Positions 26,013 to 35,614 are shown, counted from the stretch's first letter. The stretch is DNA of 64,000 nucleotides from Rhodovulum sulfidophilum (GCA_003241785.1 QFPW01000020.1:28358-92357); one strand, 5' to 3'. Numbers and translations: made by a program. The notes: generated from the letters alone by a model not told the origin.

Positions 26013-26110
26013 GCGCCTGACCGAATGAAGAGAAACCCGACCCCCGCCGGAGCGCCCGCTCCCGGCTCAGGCACCCTGTTGCCCGGGGACCGCGCGACTG
26101 GAGGACAGAC

Positions 26111-27415
26111 TTGGAGAAAATCGAGAAATTCTTTCAACTGAAGGAGCTCGGCACGAATGTGCGCACCGAGCTCCTGGCCGGGTTCACGACCTTCGTGACC
26201 ATGGCCTACATCATCTTCATCAACCCCCTGATCCTCGGCGACGCCGGGATGCCGCAGGGCGCGGTCTTCGTCGCCACCTGCCTCGTCGCGGCGATCGGCA
26301 CGCTGATCATGGGGCTCTACGCGAACTATCCGATCGCGCTCGCGCCCGGCATGGGGCTCAACGCCTATTTCGCCTATGTCGTCGTGCTCGGCATGGGCTT
26401 CACCTGGCAGCAGGCGCTGGGCGCGGTCTTCATCTCGGGCTCGCTCTTCCTGATCGTCACGCTCTTCAAGCTGCGCGACATCATCGTCCGGGGAATCCCG
26501 CTGACGCTCCGGATCGCGATCACCGTCGGCATCGGCCTTTTCCTCGCGATCATCTCGCTCAAGAGCGCCGGGATCATCGTCGGCAGCGAGGCGACGCTCG
26601 TCACCATCGGCGACCTGCACAAGCCCGAGGTCGTGCTGGCCGCGATCGGCTTCATCATGATCTGCGTCCTGTCGATGAAGCGGGTGAAGGGCTCGCTCCT
26701 GATCGGCATCGTCGTCGTCACGGTGCTGAGCTATTTCTTCACCGACAACAGCTTCAACGGCCTCGTCGCGATGCCGCCGTCGCTGTCGCCGACGCTGTTC
26801 CAGCTCGACATCACGGGTGCGCTTTCGGCCGGCATCGTCCATGTCGTGCTCGTGTTCTTCCTGGTCGAGCTCTTCGACGCCACCGGCACGCTGATGGGCG
26901 TGGCGCGGCGCGCCGGGCTGCTGACGCCGGAGCGCGAGGGCCAGCTCAGCCGCGCGCTGCTCGCCGACTCGGGCGCGATCTTCATGGGCTCGATGCTCGG
27001 CACCTCCTCCTCGACCGCCTATATCGAGAGCGCCGCCGGCGTGCAGGAGGGCGGGCGCTCCGGCCTCACCGCCGTCACCGTCGCCGTGCTCTTCCTCGCG
27101 GCGCTGTTCTTCTCGCCGCTCGCGGGGACCGTGCCCGCCTATGCCACGGCGCCGGCGCTGTTCTTCGTCGCCTGCCTGATGATGCGCGAGCTGACCGAGC
27201 TCGAATGGGACGACATCACCGAGGTGATCCCGGGCTGCGTCACCGCGCTCCTGATGCCGTTCACCTATTCGATCGCGAACGGGGTCTCCTTCGGCTTCAT
27301 CACCTACGCGGCGCTGAAGCTGCTGACGGGGCGCGCGAAGGAGGTGCACTGGATCGTCTGGATCATCGCCGCGGTGTTCCTCTACAAGTTCATCGCGGAT
27401 TCCTCGGGGCACTAA
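26111..27415 (+). CDS. NCS2 (AzgA/GhxQ-type) guanine/hypoxanthine permease
   Basis: 434 residues with many membrane segments. TTG start at 26111 with GGAGG (26100-26104) 6 bases upstream. The AzgA-subfamily motifs are plain: TTFVTMAYIIFINPLIL, LAPGMGLNAYFAY and VELFDATGTLMGVA. By family it is a proton-coupled importer of guanine, hypoxanthine or adenine. It lies between xdhD and guaD, so it most likely feeds guanine/hypoxanthine into this pathway. Confidence 0.92.
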   Translation: MEKIEKFFQLKELGTNVRTELLAGFTTFVTMAYIIFINPLILGDAGMPQGAVFVATCLVAAIGTLIMGLYANYPIALAPGMGLNAYFAYVVVLGMGFTWQQALGAVFISGSLFLIVTLFKLRDIIVRGIPLTLRIAITVGIGLFLAIISLKSAGIIVGSEATLVTIGDLHKPEVVLAAIGFIMICVLSMKRVKGSLLIGIVVVTVLSYFFTDNSFNGLVAMPPSLSPTLFQLDITGALSAGIVHVVLVFFLVELFDATGTLMGVARRAGLLTPEREGQLSRALLADSGAIFMGSMLGTSSSTAYIESAAGVQEGGRSGLTAVTVAVLFLAALFFSPLAGTVPAYATAPALFFVACLMMRELTELEWDDITEVIPGCVTALLMPFTYSIANGVSFGFITYAALKLLTGRAKEVHWIVWIIAAVFLYKFIADSSGH

Positions 27416-27462
27416 GGGCGCGTCGGGGGCGGGCTCCGACCCGCCCCTGGGTCGCGGGGGAT

Positions 27463-27517
27463 GGCGGACCGAGGTCCGCCCTACGAGGCGGCAGCGTAGG
27501 GCGGACCTCGGTCCGCC
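27463..27517. repeat. REP-like inverted repeat, family A copy 3
   Basis: Perfect 23-bp arms (27463-27485, 27495-27517) with a 9-base loop, and TTT after the right arm. It lies between the NCS2 permease and guaD, so it probably reduces but need not abolish read-through into guaD. Confidence 0.9.
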
Positions 27518-27570
27518 TTTCCGCGCGGATGCTCGAAAGGCGCGCCCCGGGGCGCGACAGGGAGAAGAGA

Positions 27571-28905
27571 ATGACACGCAAGATCAAGGCCCTGCGCGGC
27601 CGGGCGATCACGTTCGAGGGCGATCCGTTCCTCGCGGATGCGAAGGATTGCCTGGTCCATGTCGCCGACGCGCTCGTGGTGATCGAGGACGGCCGGATCA
27701 CCGCCTTCGGCGATTACGGCGATCTCGCCGGGGACCTGCCGGCCGGGGTCGAGCCCGAGGCGGTGGAGGGGATCCTCTGTCCCGGCTTCATCGACGCGCA
27801 TGTGCACTATCCGCAGATGCAGGTGATCGGCGCCTATGGCACGCAGCTGCTCGAATGGCTGACGACCTATACCTTCCCGGCGGAGCAATCCTTCGCCGAC
27901 GCGGCGCATGCCGAGCGGGTCGCCGGGCTCTTCCTGCGCGAGCTTTTGCGCGCCGGCACGACCACCGCGATGGTCTATTGCACGGTGCACCCGGGCTCGG
28001 TCGACGCCTTCTTCGCCGAGTCGGCGCGGTTCAACACGCGGATGATCGCGGGCAAGGTGCTGATGGACCGCAACGCCCCGCCCGCGCTGCTCGACACCGC
28101 CGAGCGCGGCTATGCCGAGAGCAAGGCGCTGATCGAGCGCTGGCACGGGGTGGGGCGGCAGCTCTATTGCGTGACGCCGCGGTTCGCCCCGACCTCGACC
28201 GACGCGCAGCTCGACGCCGCGGGGGCGCTGGTGCGCGAGACGCCGGGGGTCTTCACCCAGACGCATCTCTGCGAGAACCTCGCCGAGGTCGAATGGGTGA
28301 AGGAGCTCTTCCCGGCGCGCAAGAGCTATCTCGACGTCTACGCCCATGCCGGGCTCGTCGGGCCGCGCTCGATGTACGGCCATGCGATCCACATGCACGA
28401 GGGCGATTTCTGCACCTGCCACGAGACCGGCGCGTCGCTCGCCTTCTGCCCGACCTCGAACCTCTTCCTCGGCTCCGGCCTGTTCCGCCTCTACGACGCG
28501 ATGGACCCGAAGCGGCCGGTCCGCGTCGGGCTCGGGACCGATGTCGGCGGCGGCACCTCCTTGAGCCAGCTCCGCTCGCTCGACGAGGCCTACAAGGTCG
28601 TGGCGCTCTCGGGCGCGAAGCTCGACGCGGTGCGCGGCTTCTGGCTCGCCACGGCGGGCGGGGCGAAGGCGCTCTATCTCGACGACCGCCTCGGCCGGAT
28701 CGCCCCGGGCTACGAGGCGGATCTCGTGGTGCTCGATCCGAAGGCCACGCCCTTCATGGCGTTCCGCACCGAATATTGCCGGTCGATCGAGGAGCTGCTC
28801 TTCGCCTTCATGATCATGGGCGACGACCGGGCGATCCGGAAGACCTATGTCGCGGGCGAATGCGTCTACGACCGCGACCGGCCGGAGCCGTTCCGCTACG
28901 CGTAG
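27571..28905 (+). CDS. guaD: Guanine deaminase
   Basis: 444 residues, amidohydrolase fold. Start ATG at 27571 with GGGAG about 7 bases upstream. Metal ligands and active site: DAHVHYPQ (HxH), HLCEN, and GLGTDVGGGTS, the guanine-deaminase form of the late Asp motif. It converts guanine to xanthine plus ammonia, the substrate for the neighbouring molybdenum hydroxylase or a true xanthine dehydrogenase. The last codons and the TAG stop are formed by a family B repeat fragment. Confidence 0.95.
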   Translation: MTRKIKALRGRAITFEGDPFLADAKDCLVHVADALVVIEDGRITAFGDYGDLAGDLPAGVEPEAVEGILCPGFIDAHVHYPQMQVIGAYGTQLLEWLTTYTFPAEQSFADAAHAERVAGLFLRELLRAGTTTAMVYCTVHPGSVDAFFAESARFNTRMIAGKVLMDRNAPPALLDTAERGYAESKALIERWHGVGRQLYCVTPRFAPTSTDAQLDAAGALVRETPGVFTQTHLCENLAEVEWVKELFPARKSYLDVYAHAGLVGPRSMYGHAIHMHEGDFCTCHETGASLAFCPTSNLFLGSGLFRLYDAMDPKRPVRVGLGTDVGGGTSLSQLRSLDEAYKVVALSGAKLDAVRGFWLATAGGAKALYLDDRLGRIAPGYEADLVVLDPKATPFMAFRTEYCRSIEELLFAFMIMGDDRAIRKTYVAGECVYDRDRPEPFRYA

Positions 28906-28930
28906 GGTGGGCGATTCCGCCCACCGTCCG
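28901..28930. repeat. REP-like half element, family B copy 2, overlapping the guaD stop
   Basis: One arm only, CGTAGGGTGGGCG then ATTCCGCCCACC, with one extra T compared with the family. The TAG at 28903-28905 is the guaD stop codon, so the insertion defines the end of the protein. Confidence 0.8.
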
Positions 28931-28952
28931 TCGGCGCGCGGATTTCAGCGCG

Positions 28953-31382
28953 TCACCCCGCGGCGGCGCGCTCCTCCTCGGTCGCTTCGCGCAGCCGGCG
29001 GATCGGGGCGCCGGGGCTGATCGTCTGGGCGGCGCGGGCGATCGCATGCGCGTCGATGCCGTGGTGGCGGTAGAGGTCGGCGATGGTGCCGGTCTGGCCG
29101 AAATGCTCGACGCCGAGCGCGCGGGCGCGGTGGCCGAGCACCGATCCGAGCCAGGCGAGCCCGGCGGGATGGCCGTCCGCCACGGTGACGATCGCGCAAT
29201 CGGCCGGCGCCTCGGAGAGCAGCGTCTCGACATGGCAGCGGGCCCCGGCATGGCCGAGGTCGCGGGCACGCTGCGCGGCGGACCAGCCGGCGTGGAGCCG
29301 GTCGGCCGAGGTGACCGCGAGCACGCCGACGTCGGTGCGTTCCTCGGCGAGGAGCCCGGCGGCCTCGATCGCCTCGGGCGCGACCACGCCCTGGTAGGCG
29401 ATGATCACCCGCGCCTTCGGCCCCGGCCGGCGCAGCCAGTAGCCGCCGTTGATGATCGCGCCGCGCAGCTCCTCCGTCATCTCGCGGCCCGGCTGGTCGA
29501 TCGGCCGGGTCGAGAGCCGGAGATAGACGGAGCCGCCGGTCGCGTCGCGCAGCCAGGTCGCGGGATCCCGGCTGTCATCGGCCGCCGCGCCGTCGCGCTG
29601 GATATAGTCGAAGCCGAAGCGCAGCATGACGGCGAGCTCGTCGCAGAAGGCGGGCTCGAAGGCCGCGAGCCCGTCCTGCGCCATGCCGATTAGGGGCGTC
29701 GAGATCGACTGATGCGCGCCGCCCTCGGGCGCCAGCGTGATCCCGGACGGCGTGGCGACGAGGATGAAACGCGCGTCCTGGTAGCAGGCGTAGTTCAGCG
29801 CGTCGAGGCCGCGCTGGATGAACGGGTCGTAGAGCGTGCCGACGGGCAGCAGCCGCTCGCCGAAGAGCGAATGCGACAGGCCCATCGCGCCGAGCATCAG
29901 GAAGAGGTTCATCTCGGCGATGCCGAGTTCCATATGCTGGCCCTGGGGCGAGAACCGCCAGTTGAAGGTCGAGGGAATCCGTTCCTGCCTGAAGAGATCC
30001 GCCATCTCCTCCCGCGCGAAGAGGCTGCGGCGGTTCACCCAGCCGCCGAGGTTGGTCGAAACGGTGACGTCGGGCGAGGTGGTCGTGACCGCCGCCGCCA
30101 GCGCGTCGTCGCGCTTGCCGAGCTCGTTCATCAGGAGCCCGAAACCCTGCTGCGTCGACATGCGCGGCTGGAGCGGCAGCGCCAGCGTCTCGGGGACGTC
30201 GATCCGGGGCGCCGTGAACCGCCGGCGCCCGCGCGCCGCGAAGGGCACCGCGTCGAGGAAGGCGCGCAAATCGGGCTCGGGCAGGCCGAGCCCCTCGAAG
30301 GGCGCCCATTCCCGGCCTTCGCGCACCCCCATCTCGGCGCGGAGCGTCTCGACCTGCGCCGCCGTCATCAGCCCGGCGTGGTTGTCCTTGTGCCCGGCGA
30401 GCGGCAGGCCGTGGCCCTTGATCGTATAGGCGATGAAGCAGGTCGGCCGGTCGTGCGTCCGGGCCTGGGCGAAGGCCTCGAGGAGCGAGGGCAGGTCGTG
30501 CCCGCCGAGATTGCCCATCAGCGCCGCGAGCTCCGCGTCGGAGCGCCGGTCGAGCAGCGCGGTCACGGCGCCCTGGTCGCCGATCTCGTCCATCAGCCGC
30601 TTGCGCCAGGCGGCACCCCCCTGGAAGGTCAGCGCGGAATAGAGCTGGTTCGGGCAGGCGTCGATCCAGTCGCGCAGCCGCGCGCCGCCGGGCTCGGCGA
30701 AGGCCGCCCGCTGCAGCGCGCCGTATTTGAGGATCACCACGTCCCAGCCGAAGCCGCGGAACAGCTCCTCGAACCGCTGCCAAAGCCCCTCGCGCACCAC
30801 GGCGTCGAGGCTCTGGCGATTGTAGTCGACGACCCACCAGCAGTTCCGGAGGCCGTGCTTCCAGCCCTCCATCAGGGCCTCGATGATATTGCCCTCGTCC
30901 ATCTCGGCGTCGCCGAGCAGCGCGATCATCCGCCCCTCGGGCCGGTCGAGCCCGCGGCCCCTGGCGCGCAGGAAGTCCTGCGTCAGCGCGGCGAAGAGCG
31001 TCTGCGCCACGCCGAGGCCGACCGAGCCGGTCGAGAAATCGACGTCGTCCACGTCCTTGGTGCGCGACGGATAGCTCTGCGCGCCGTGGAAGCCGCGGAA
31101 GTTGCGCAGCTTCTCCTCGCTCTGCTCGCCGAGCAGGTACTGGATCGCGTGGAAGATCGGGCTCGCATGCGGCTTCACCGCGACGCGGTCCTCGGGGCGC
31201 AGCGCGTCGAAATAGAGCGCGGTCATCACCGTGGCGAGCGAGGCGGAGGAGGCCTGGTGCCCGCCGATCTTGATGTCCTCCTCGCCGGCGCGAAGGTGGT
31301 TCGCGTTGTGGACCATCCAGGTCGAGAGCCAGAGCAGCTTGCGCTCGAGCGCGCTCAGGACCGCGATCTTTTCGGTGGACAT
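28953..31382 (-). CDS. Transketolase/pyruvate dehydrogenase E1-like thiamine diphosphate enzyme (COG2609)
   Basis: 809 residues from the ATG at 31382 (MSTEKIAVLSALERKLLWLS). The frame stays open upstream, but those codons overlap the Lrp gene. The ThDP site appears as IALLGDAEMDEGNIIEA, a PDH-E1-like version of the GDG motif. The central pyrimidine domain has FNWRFSPQGQHMELGIAEMN and a transketolase C-terminal domain follows. The length lies between transketolase (about 660) and AceE (about 890). This form is common in Rhodobacteraceae beside a divergent Lrp gene. Its true substrate, pyruvate/2-oxo acid or sugar phosphate, cannot be settled by reading. Confidence 0.8.
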   Translation of the reverse strand: MSTEKIAVLSALERKLLWLSTWMVHNANHLRAGEEDIKIGGHQASSASLATVMTALYFDALRPEDRVAVKPHASPIFHAIQYLLGEQSEEKLRNFRGFHGAQSYPSRTKDVDDVDFSTGSVGLGVAQTLFAALTQDFLRARGRGLDRPEGRMIALLGDAEMDEGNIIEALMEGWKHGLRNCWWVVDYNRQSLDAVVREGLWQRFEELFRGFGWDVVILKYGALQRAAFAEPGGARLRDWIDACPNQLYSALTFQGGAAWRKRLMDEIGDQGAVTALLDRRSDAELAALMGNLGGHDLPSLLEAFAQARTHDRPTCFIAYTIKGHGLPLAGHKDNHAGLMTAAQVETLRAEMGVREGREWAPFEGLGLPEPDLRAFLDAVPFAARGRRRFTAPRIDVPETLALPLQPRMSTQQGFGLLMNELGKRDDALAAAVTTTSPDVTVSTNLGGWVNRRSLFAREEMADLFRQERIPSTFNWRFSPQGQHMELGIAEMNLFLMLGAMGLSHSLFGERLLPVGTLYDPFIQRGLDALNYACYQDARFILVATPSGITLAPEGGAHQSISTPLIGMAQDGLAAFEPAFCDELAVMLRFGFDYIQRDGAAADDSRDPATWLRDATGGSVYLRLSTRPIDQPGREMTEELRGAIINGGYWLRRPGPKARVIIAYQGVVAPEAIEAAGLLAEERTDVGVLAVTSADRLHAGWSAAQRARDLGHAGARCHVETLLSEAPADCAIVTVADGHPAGLAWLGSVLGHRARALGVEHFGQTGTIADLYRHHGIDAHAIARAAQTISPGAPIRRLREATEEERAAAG

Positions 31383-31512
31383 CGAAGGCCTCCCCAAGGC
31401 TTGCTTTGACGCGAGCATAGCGCCCCGGTCCCGGTGATTGCGACCAAATCGCGGCGCCGCGGGGCGCCGCGGGGGTGAATCGAGCCAGCATCGGCGGCGT
31501 GGGGGAGAATTC

Positions 31513-31989
31513 ATGCCAGAATCAGCGATGGACGCCGTCGACCGGAAGATCCTCGCCGCGCTGCAGACCGACGCCCGGCTAACCGTCGAGAAGATCGGCG
31601 CCATGGTCGGCCTCTCGGCCTCGCCCTGCGCGCGCCGGATCCGGCGGCTGGAGGGGCTCGGGGTCATCCGGGGCTATGTCGCGGTGCTCGACCAGGAGAA
31701 GGCCGGCCTGCCGGTCAGCGTCTTCGCCTCGGTCAAGCTCGAGCGCCAGCGCGAGGAGGATCTCGACCGCTTCGCCGCCGCCGTCGCGGGCTGGCCCGAG
31801 ATCGTCGAATGCTACCTGATGACCGGCCCGCGGGACTATCTCCTGCGCATCGTGGTGCGCGACCTCGAAGCCTACGAGAGCTTCCTGAAGCGCAGGCTGA
31901 CGCGGCTCGACGGCGTCGCCTCGATCGAGTCGAGCTTCGCGCTGGCGCAGGTGAAGCATTCGAACTGCCTGCCGCTCGGCGGCGCGTGA
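31513..31989 (+). CDS. Lrp/AsnC family transcriptional regulator
   Basis: 158 residues. ATG at 31513 with GGGGGAG 6 bases upstream. N-terminal HTH (LTVEKIGAMVGLSASPCARR) and C-terminal AsnC ligand-binding domain (VECYLMTGPRDYLLRIVV). It is divergent from the transketolase/PDH-like gene, its most probable target. Confidence 0.92.
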   Translation: MPESAMDAVDRKILAALQTDARLTVEKIGAMVGLSASPCARRIRRLEGLGVIRGYVAVLDQEKAGLPVSVFASVKLERQREEDLDRFAAAVAGWPEIVECYLMTGPRDYLLRIVVRDLEAYESFLKRRLTRLDGVASIESSFALAQVKHSNCLPLGGA

Positions 31990-32077
31990 GCGGATCCCGG
32001 CGCCCGCCCCGGCGGGGGCGTTGCCCCGCGCGGCGGGATCGGCATGATGCGCGGAAGACGACAGGAGGATCAGACCC

Positions 32078-33730
32078 GTGGACGACAGCCCGGAACCCGC
32101 GCCGAGGCCCTCGGCGCTCGCGCCCTTCGGCCATGGAACCTTCCGGGAGATCTGGTTCGCGAGCCTCGCCTCCAACCTCGGCGGGCTGATCCAGGCGGTC
32201 GGCGCGGCCTGGATGATGACCTCGCTCACCAACCAGGCGGACATGGTGGCGCTGGTCCAGGCGTCGACGACGCTGCCGATCATGATCTTCTCGCTGACCG
32301 CCGGCGCCATCGCCGACAATTTCAACCGGCGCGGCGTGATGGTGATCGCGCAGATCTTCATGTGCCTCGTCTCGATCGGCCTCGCCACGATGGCCTGGTT
32401 CGACCTGCTCACGCCCTGGACGCTGCTCGGCTTCACCTTCCTGATCGGCGCGGGTACCGCGCTCAACAACCCCGCCTGGCAGGCCTCGGTCGGGGACATC
32501 GTGCCGCGCCACCACCTTCCGGCGGCGGTGGTGCTCAACAGCGTCGGCTTCAACATCACCCGCAGCGTCGGCCCGGCGATCGGCGGCGCGATCGTCGCGG
32601 CGGGCGGCGCCGCGAGCGCCTTCGCCGCGAACGCGCTCAGCTATTTCCCGCTGCTCTTCGTGCTGTCGCGCTGGAAGCCGAAGGAGGAGCAGAAGACCCT
32701 GCCGCGCGAGACCATCGGCATGGCGATGGGCGCGGGGCTGCGCTACGTCGCGATGTCGCCCAATATCGGCAAGGTGCTGCTGCGCGGCTTTCTCTTCGGC
32801 TTCGGCGCGATCTCGGTCCAGGCGCTGCTGCCGGTCGTCGCGCGCGACATGGTCGCGGGCGGGCCGCTCACCTATGGCCTGCTGCTCGGCGCCTTCGGCG
32901 TCGGCGCGCTGGGCGGCGCCTATCTCTCCGCGCCGCTCAGGGTGAAGCTCTCGAGCGAGGGGATCGTCCGGCTCGGCTTCGTCGCCTTCGCGGCCTGCGC
33001 GGTGATCGTGGGGCTGAGTTCCAACGCCTGGCTGACCGGCTTCGGCCTGCTCTTCGGCGGGGCGAGCTGGGTGCTGAGCCTCTCCACCTTCAACGTGACC
33101 GTGCAGCTCTCGACCCCGCGCTGGGTGGTGGGCCGGGCGCTCGCGCTCTACCAGACCGCGACCTTCGGCGGCATGGCGATCGGCGCCTGGATCTGGGGCC
33201 TCGTCGCCGAGGCCGAGGGGCCCGCGACGGCGCTCTTCGTCACGGCGGCCGCGCTGCTCGTCGGGGGCGCGCTCGGCCTGCGCCTGCCGCTGCCGGACCG
33301 TGCCGAGCTCAACCTCAATCCGCTGAACCGCTGGCGGATGCCCGACATCGACATCGACCTCAAGCCGCGCAGCGGCCCGGTGGCGATCCTGATCGAATAC
33401 GTGATCAGGCCCGAGGACGAGGCCGAATTCCTCGACGTGATGATCGACCGGCGCCGCATCCGCACCCGCGACGGCGCGCGGCACTGGACGCTGATGCGCG
33501 ACACCGGCGACTCACGGCTGTGGATGGAGACCTACCAGACCCCGACCTGGATCGAATACGTGCGGCACAACCAGCGGATCACCCATGCCGACGCGGTGGT
33601 CGGCGAGCGGCTGCGCGCGCTGCACAGCGGCGCCGAGCCGCCCCGGGTCCACCGGATGGTCGTGCGCCAGGTGGCCTGGCTGCACGACGATCCGCACCAC
33701 CTGAGCGGGACGGAGATGCACGCGCACTGA
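32078..33730 (+). CDS. MFS transporter with C-terminal cytoplasmic extension (EntS-like)
   Basis: 550 residues with a GTG start at 32078 behind AGGAGG. The first 405 residues form a 12-helix MFS_3 (enterobactin-exporter type) transporter (GAIADNFNRRGVMVIAQIF, GPAIGGAIVAAGGAASAF). The last about 130 residues (from PVAILIEYVIRPEDEAEF) are soluble and look like a ferredoxin-fold antibiotic-monooxygenase-type domain. Fusions of this form are widespread but the cargo is unknown. Confidence 0.85.
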   Translation: MDDSPEPAPRPSALAPFGHGTFREIWFASLASNLGGLIQAVGAAWMMTSLTNQADMVALVQASTTLPIMIFSLTAGAIADNFNRRGVMVIAQIFMCLVSIGLATMAWFDLLTPWTLLGFTFLIGAGTALNNPAWQASVGDIVPRHHLPAAVVLNSVGFNITRSVGPAIGGAIVAAGGAASAFAANALSYFPLLFVLSRWKPKEEQKTLPRETIGMAMGAGLRYVAMSPNIGKVLLRGFLFGFGAISVQALLPVVARDMVAGGPLTYGLLLGAFGVGALGGAYLSAPLRVKLSSEGIVRLGFVAFAACAVIVGLSSNAWLTGFGLLFGGASWVLSLSTFNVTVQLSTPRWVVGRALALYQTATFGGMAIGAWIWGLVAEAEGPATALFVTAAALLVGGALGLRLPLPDRAELNLNPLNRWRMPDIDIDLKPRSGPVAILIEYVIRPEDEAEFLDVMIDRRRIRTRDGARHWTLMRDTGDSRLWMETYQTPTWIEYVRHNQRITHADAVVGERLRALHSGAEPPRVHRMVVRQVAWLHDDPHHLSGTEMHAH

Positions 33731-33740
33731 GCGCGCGCGG

Positions 33741-34985
33741 TCAGGCCGCGCGCGGTTGGCCGACGCCGAACAGCCGGCCGCGCTCGATTACCAGGGTGAT
33801 CGCCACGCTGCAGACGCCGAAGATGGCGAAGCCGGCGAGGAGCGGCCCCACGGTGCCGTCGAAATGCTGGCCGATGACGAGCCCGAGCACGGCGGCGAGC
33901 CCGGTTGTCACCGCGCCGACGAAGGACGAGGCGGTGCCCGCGATCCGGCCCATCGGCTCCATCGCGAGCGCGTTGTAGTTCGGCATCACGAGGCCGAAGC
34001 AGAACAGGCAGCCCGAGAGGATCACGAGGAAGACCGGAAGCGGCGGCGTGCCGATCGCGAGAAAGAGCGCGTAGTGCAGCGTCGAGAAGACCGCGAAGCC
34101 GAGCACCGCCGCGTGGCCGAGCCGGCGCGAGCCCATGCGCATCACGAACCGGCCGCTGACGAAGGCCGCGATCGCGAGCGCGATGGCGCAGGCTCCGAAC
34201 AGGATTGGGAAGAGCTCGCCGACGCCGTAGACCTCCTGGAACACCTGCTGCGCCGAGTTGATGTAGCCCATCAGCGCGCCGAACAGCACGCCGGTCGCGA
34301 GCGTGTAGCCGAGCGTCTGGCGGTTGGTCGCCGTCTCGCGGATCGCGCCCCAGAGCCAGGCGGCGGTCATCGGCACGCGGGTTTCGGCGCGGTGCGTCTC
34401 GGGCATCCGGAGCGCGGTCCAGACCATGATCGCGAGCGCGAAGACGCAGAGGAAGGCGAAGATCAGGTGCCAGCTCCCGATCAGCATGAAGGCGCCGCCG
34501 AGCGAGGGGGCGATCACCGGCACGATGATGAAGACCATCATCACGAAGGACATCACCTCGGCCATCCGCCGCCCCTGGAAGCTGTCGCGGGTGATCGCGA
34601 TCGCCATGACCCGCGGCGCCGCGTTGGCCAGCCCCTGGACAAAGCGGGCGATCAGCAGGGTCGAGAAACTGTCCGCCACGAGGCAGGCGAAGGCCGCGAG
34701 CGCGTAGACGCCCAGCCCCGCGAACAGCACCGGCCGCCGGCCATAGCGGTCCGAGAGCGGCCCGACGAAAAGCTGGCCGAGCGCGAAGCCGCCGACATAG
34801 GTGCTGACGACGAGCTGCTGCGCGTTGACGTCGGCGAGGCCGTAGTCGGCGCGGATCTGCGGCAGCGCGGGGAGCATGATGTCGACGGAGAACGCGGTGA
34901 GGGCCATCAGGCAGGCGGTCAGCGCGATGAATTCGGGCAGCCCCGGCGGGTTGCCTGGCCGGGGCGGAGACTCGGGAGCGGGCAT
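33741..34985 (-). CDS. Bcr/CflA family multidrug efflux MFS transporter
   Basis: 414 residues, 12 membrane helices. Motif A is GPLSDRYGRRPVLF; the opening FSVDIMLPALPQI and NAQQLVVSTYVGGFALGQ are characteristic of the Bcr/CflA drug:proton antiporters. It is convergent with the preceding MFS gene, leaving 10 bases between the stops. Confidence 0.9.
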   Translation of the reverse strand: MPAPESPPRPGNPPGLPEFIALTACLMALTAFSVDIMLPALPQIRADYGLADVNAQQLVVSTYVGGFALGQLFVGPLSDRYGRRPVLFAGLGVYALAAFACLVADSFSTLLIARFVQGLANAAPRVMAIAITRDSFQGRRMAEVMSFVMMVFIIVPVIAPSLGGAFMLIGSWHLIFAFLCVFALAIMVWTALRMPETHRAETRVPMTAAWLWGAIRETATNRQTLGYTLATGVLFGALMGYINSAQQVFQEVYGVGELFPILFGACAIALAIAAFVSGRFVMRMGSRRLGHAAVLGFAVFSTLHYALFLAIGTPPLPVFLVILSGCLFCFGLVMPNYNALAMEPMGRIAGTASSFVGAVTTGLAAVLGLVIGQHFDGTVGPLLAGFAIFGVCSVAITLVIERGRLFGVGQPRAA

Positions 34986-35107
34986 GTGACTTTCTTAAAA
35001 GAACAAACGGGCAAAGGTCCGCGCGGACGGACTCCGGGATAGGACATAGGTCGCGGCCCGGGCCTGACCAGCGGTTTTTCGCGCGGGGCGCCCGATGCCG
35101 CGCGGTG

Positions 35108-35614
35108 TCAGAGCCCGAAGTCGCGCCGGGCCTCGGCCACCATGGCCTCGACCGGGGAGGCGATGTCGACGACGGAGCCGCGCTCGTCGGGTCCCAGCGG
35201 TTCCAGCGTCGCGAGCTGCGAATCGAGCAGCGCGGCGGGGAAGAAATGGCCCGGCCGGTGCGAGACCCGCGCGGCCAGCAGGGCCCTGTCGCCATGGACG
35301 TGGAGAAAGCGCACGTCCGCCGCGCCGGAGCGCAGGATGTCGCGATAGGCGCGGCGGAGCGCCGAACAGCCGATCACCGAGGGGCGTCCGGCCGCGTCGT
35401 CCTTCGCGATCTCCGCCGCCAGCGCCTCGAGCCAGGGGCGGCGGTCCTCGTCGTCGAGCGGATGGCCCGCGTGCATCTTGGCGACGTTGGCGGCCGGGTG
35501 AAACGCGTCGCCCTCGACGAATTTCCAGCCGAGCGCGCTGGCGAGCGCCTCGCCGACCGTGGTCTTGCCGCTGCCCGAGACCCCCATCACGACGATATGC
35601 GGCGCGCCCGTCAT
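35108..35614 (-). CDS. gntK: Gluconokinase
   Basis: 168 residues from the ATG at 35614 (MTGAPHIVVMGVSGSGKTT); upstream in-frame codons are Arg/Gly-rich and rejected. P-loop at residues 11-18. Family signatures are VEGDAFHPAANVAKM, IGCSALRRAYRDILR and the C-terminal Gln-Leu-Thr/Ala-Leu-Glu-Pro segment (SQLATLEPLG). It phosphorylates gluconate to 6-phosphogluconate. No gluconate transporter is adjacent. Confidence 0.94.
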   Translation of the reverse strand: MTGAPHIVVMGVSGSGKTTVGEALASALGWKFVEGDAFHPAANVAKMHAGHPLDDEDRRPWLEALAAEIAKDDAAGRPSVIGCSALRRAYRDILRSGAADVRFLHVHGDRALLAARVSHRPGHFFPAALLDSQLATLEPLGPDERGSVVDIASPVEAMVAEARRDFGL

